Shown piece by piece: positions 5,817 to 7,633 of a stretch of 7,633 nucleotides of DNA. Each line of letters begins with the position of its first letter. The first letter of the stretch is position 1. The notes below the pieces were generated by a model that worked only from the letters and a program-made list of their open reading frames with translations, had not been told where the DNA came from and did no database searches. This DNA is from Paludibacteraceae bacterium. Its GTDB lineage: Bacteria > Bacteroidota > Bacteroidia > Bacteroidales > Paludibacteraceae. Location of the stretch: NCBI GenBank assembly GCA_018055865.1, contig JAGPGR010000074.1, positions 1 through 7,633 on the forward strand. The letters are read 5' to 3'. Position numbers and translations under genes: made by a program.

Positions 5817-7633
5817 ATGGTGAGAATATGTATTAGCCTGGCGTTATCGCTGATTTTCGGATTGCAGCTTGCAGGTCAAAGCACGTTGAACAGCAAACCG
5901 GATTCAGTTTATATCTTGTCCTATGCATCCACATCCAACGGAGGCCGAAACGGGATGCACTTTGCATGGAGCCGCGATGGTGCTGACTGGAGCAAAGTGG
6001 AAAATAATTTCAGTTATGTGAAAAGCGATTATGGATCCTGGGGCTCTCAGAAAAGGATGCTTTCGCCGTTTTTAATTTTTGGCCAGGATGGCAAATGGCA
6101 CGCCGTATGGTCGCTGAACGAAAATGAAAGCAGATTTGCACATGCAGCTTCGGATGATCTGGTGAGTTGGAAGCGGCAGAGTTATCCGGACATTACGGAG
6201 GGAAATTTCCTGGATCCGGTTGTAATTTTTGATGAAGATTCAAAAAAATACACGATATTTTTCAAAAGTGGAGAAAAATACAGAAAAGTGACTACTCCCG
6301 ATTTCAAAACGTATTCCGGTGAGGTGGATGTAGCAGCTTCAGAATATAAAAATCCGCGAAAAAGTGTCGATTTGGATGGAGAAATTGTCTCAGGAATCGT
6401 ACATCATGTGCCCTGGAAAGTGCTTGATTTACTTCAGAAACATGCGGATGTCAAAAACTACAAAAACCTGCTCTATAGCGAAACAATGAGTCAGGATGCT
6501 GTCCGTTTTGCCGGTCTGAAACCCCTGAACATGATCTTAAAAGCAATACCCGACCAATGCAAAGAAATCTCAGACATGCTTATCGGGGTGTTTTTTGAAG
6601 ATATCAACTACGCAGCCGACGGCGGAATTTATGCCGAATTAATTCAGAACCGCAGTTTCGAATATACCCCTTCCGACAGAAACAACCGCGACAAAACATG
6701 GAATCACGCCCATTCCTGGCGTTTGGCTGACGAAAGTGAAATTGCTTTTGAATCGGCAACACCGTTGCATCCGAACAATCCGAATTATGCTGTACTTGAT
6801 ATAAAAAATCCCGGAATAGCATTGTCGAACACAGGTTTCGACGGAATAGTCGTTCGAAAAGGCGAGAAATATGATTTCTCTCTTTTTGTAAAACAAATAA
6901 ACGGAAAAACAGGTCATATCAAAGTGCAATTAGTGAATGAGAAGGGTGAAATATTAGCCGAAAATACGATAAAATCACCTGCTGCAAAATGGAAAAAACT
7001 GCAAGCAGTTTTAACAGCCGGAAATAATGCTGATAAAGCTACTCTTCAGATTATTCCATCCGGAAATGGAAAACTGGCGGTGGATATGGTATCGCTTTTT
7101 CCACAGAAAACTTTCATGGGGCGAAAAAATGGATTGAGAACTGATTTAGCGCAGACATTGGCTGATATGAAACCGAAATTCATCCGATTCCCGGGTGGAT
7201 GTGTGGCACACGGTGATGGAATTCAAAATATTTATCATTGGAAGAATACAGTTGGACCGATAGAAACCCGCAAGGGACAACGAAACATCTGGAATTACCA
7301 TCAATCAGCAGGATTAGGATATTTCGAGTATTTCCAGTTTTGCGAGGATATTGGAGCTGCTCCGCTTCCGGTTGTGGCTGCAGGAGTACCGTGTCAAAAC
7401 TCTGCTCATGGGGGACAAAACGGAGGAATTCCGATGTGCGATATGGATGTCTATGTGCAGGATGTCCTCGACCTGATAGAATGGGCTAACGGTGACCCTA
7501 AAATATCCAAATGGGCTAAAATGAGAGCTGATGCAGGTCATCCGAAACCATTCAATCTGAAATATATAGGAATCGGAAACGAGGACTTGATTACCGATGT
7601 GTTTGAAGAAAGATTTGAAATAATCAACAAAGC
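5817..7633 (+). CDS. GH51 alpha-L-arabinofuranosidase with N-terminal GH43-like partial propeller, 3' end outside window
   Basis: The reading frame from ATG 5817 stays open for 605 codons to the right edge. Residues 1-20 look like a signal peptide (M-V-R, hydrophobic core, L-A-G before Q-S), so the protein is probably periplasmic. Residues about 26-165 resemble GH43-type propeller blades (M-H-F-A-W-S-R-D-G, W-H-A-V-W-S, N-F-L-D-P at 130-134), but there is room for only two or three of the five blades. A linker with H-H-V-P-W and R-F-A-G-L-K-P follows (about 188-240). The GH51 catalytic part starts near 255 with F-F-E-D-I-N (E261, D262). It is interrupted by a CBM4/9-like beta-sandwich (about 295-434) and resumes with R-F-P-G-G-C (457-462). 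The acid/base is predicted to be E589 in I-G-N-E-D. The nucleophile Glu and the C-terminal beta domain lie beyond the window. Retaining release of alpha-L-arabinofuranose is the expected activity. The GH2 stop is only 12 bp upstream. Confidence 0.9.
   Translation, partial: MVRICISLALSLIFGLQLAGQSTLNSKPDSVYILSYASTSNGGRNGMHFAWSRDGADWSKVENNFSYVKSDYGSWGSQKRMLSPFLIFGQDGKWHAVWSLNENESRFAHAASDDLVSWKRQSYPDITEGNFLDPVVIFDEDSKKYTIFFKSGEKYRKVTTPDFKTYSGEVDVAASEYKNPRKSVDLDGEIVSGIVHHVPWKVLDLLQKHADVKNYKNLLYSETMSQDAVRFAGLKPLNMILKAIPDQCKEISDMLIGVFFEDINYAADGGIYAELIQNRSFEYTPSDRNNRDKTWNHAHSWRLADESEIAFESATPLHPNNPNYAVLDIKNPGIALSNTGFDGIVVRKGEKYDFSLFVKQINGKTGHIKVQLVNEKGEILAENTIKSPAAKWKKLQAVLTAGNNADKATLQIIPSGNGKLAVDMVSLFPQKTFMGRKNGLRTDLAQTLADMKPKFIRFPGGCVAHGDGIQNIYHWKNTVGPIETRKGQRNIWNYHQSAGLGYFEYFQFCEDIGAAPLPVVAAGVPCQNSAHGGQNGGIPMCDMDVYVQDVLDLIEWANGDPKISKWAKMRADAGHPKPFNLKYIGIGNEDLITDVFEERFEIINK
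5892..6312 (+). other. GH43-like partial propeller domain, probably non-catalytic
   Basis: This covers residues about 26-165 of the GH51 protein. Two blade-like units are readable: a strand pattern ending in A-W-S-R-D-G-A-D-W-S-K-V, and F-G-Q-D-G-K-W-H-A-V-W-S followed by A-S-D-D-L-V-S-W. Where related propellers commonly have R-D-P at the start of a blade, this protein has M-L-S-P (81-84), so that Asp is missing; the next blade has L-D-P (132-134). A full GH43 propeller needs about 300 residues. A binding or structural role is more likely than catalysis. Confidence 0.6.
6699..7118 (+). other. CBM4/9-like beta-sandwich inserted in GH51
   Basis: Residues about 295-434 lie between the first GH51 strand (F-F-E-D-I-N) and the rest of the barrel. 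The pattern includes W-R-L-A-D near the start, an alternating hydrophobic strand Y-D-F-S-L-F-V-K, W-K-K-L-Q-A-V-L-T-A, and a closing V-D-M-V-S-L-F-P. This matches the carbohydrate-binding insertion seen in the plant-like branch of GH51 arabinofuranosidases. The boundaries are estimates. Confidence 0.65.

Noticed and set aside
6450..6600. Possible frameshift or gene boundary between the GH43-like domain and GH51
   Set aside because: The frame is continuous from 5817 through this segment with no stop codon, and the linker reads as sensible protein, so it is a genuine fusion.
6604..7541. Alternative frames within the GH51 region (minus 6604-6822, 6639-6929, 7314-7541; plus 7238-7489)
   Set aside because: The frame from 5817 is open throughout and carries R-F-P-G-G-C and I-G-N-E-D; the other frames are low-complexity or Ser/Arg-rich shadows.
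1..7633. Defence system, mobile element, CRISPR, tRNA/rRNA or riboswitch
   Set aside because: No array of repeats, transposase, integrase, tRNA-like fold or long non-coding stretch is present; nearly every base belongs to a glycosidase gene.

Overview
The window is a dense one-directional (+ strand) run of five glycoside hydrolase genes: the 3' end of a GH43 gene, complete GH31, GH27 and GH2 genes, and the 5' two thirds or more of a GH51 gene that runs off the right edge. The organism is most likely a member of the Bacteroidota. The sequence is AT-leaning, the export signals are short and often end in A-Q or G-Q, there are almost no Shine-Dalgarno sequences, and stacked exported glycosidases of this kind are typical of polysaccharide utilization loci (PULs) in that phylum. 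The genus cannot be told from the sequence.

Layout: GH43 tail (from the left edge to 329), 13-bp gap, GH31 (343-2637), 4-bp ATGA overlap, GH27 (2634-3989), 15-bp gap, GH2 (4005-5804), 12-bp gap, GH51 (5817 to the right edge). No stretch over 300 bp lacks a gene. No terminator or promoter is visible between genes, so the five genes look like the inside of one transcript. No SusC/SusD pair, sensor/regulator, transporter, RNA gene, mobile element or CRISPR lies in the window, so its status as a PUL is inferred from gene content.

Working together: all four visible N-termini carry signal peptides and none has a lipobox cysteine, so these enzymes probably act in the periplasm on imported oligosaccharides. 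The families together suggest removal of arabinofuranose (GH51, GH43), alpha-xylose or alpha-glucose (GH31), alpha-galactose or beta-L-arabinopyranose (GH27) and a beta-linked uronic acid or galactose (GH2). That fits a heavily decorated plant hemicellulose or gum, such as a complex glucuronoarabinoxylan, a substituted xyloglucan or an arabinogalactan. The sequence alone does not choose between these.

Most worth a second look: the GH51 protein begins with a partial GH43-like propeller whose first blade has lost the usual Asp; the GH27 enzyme has V-D-I-R-W where classical alpha-galactosidases have a D-D pair; and the GH2 enzyme keeps the N-x-K-G signature of beta-glucuronidases. I found no wholly new system; the novelty lies in enzyme variants and their combination.
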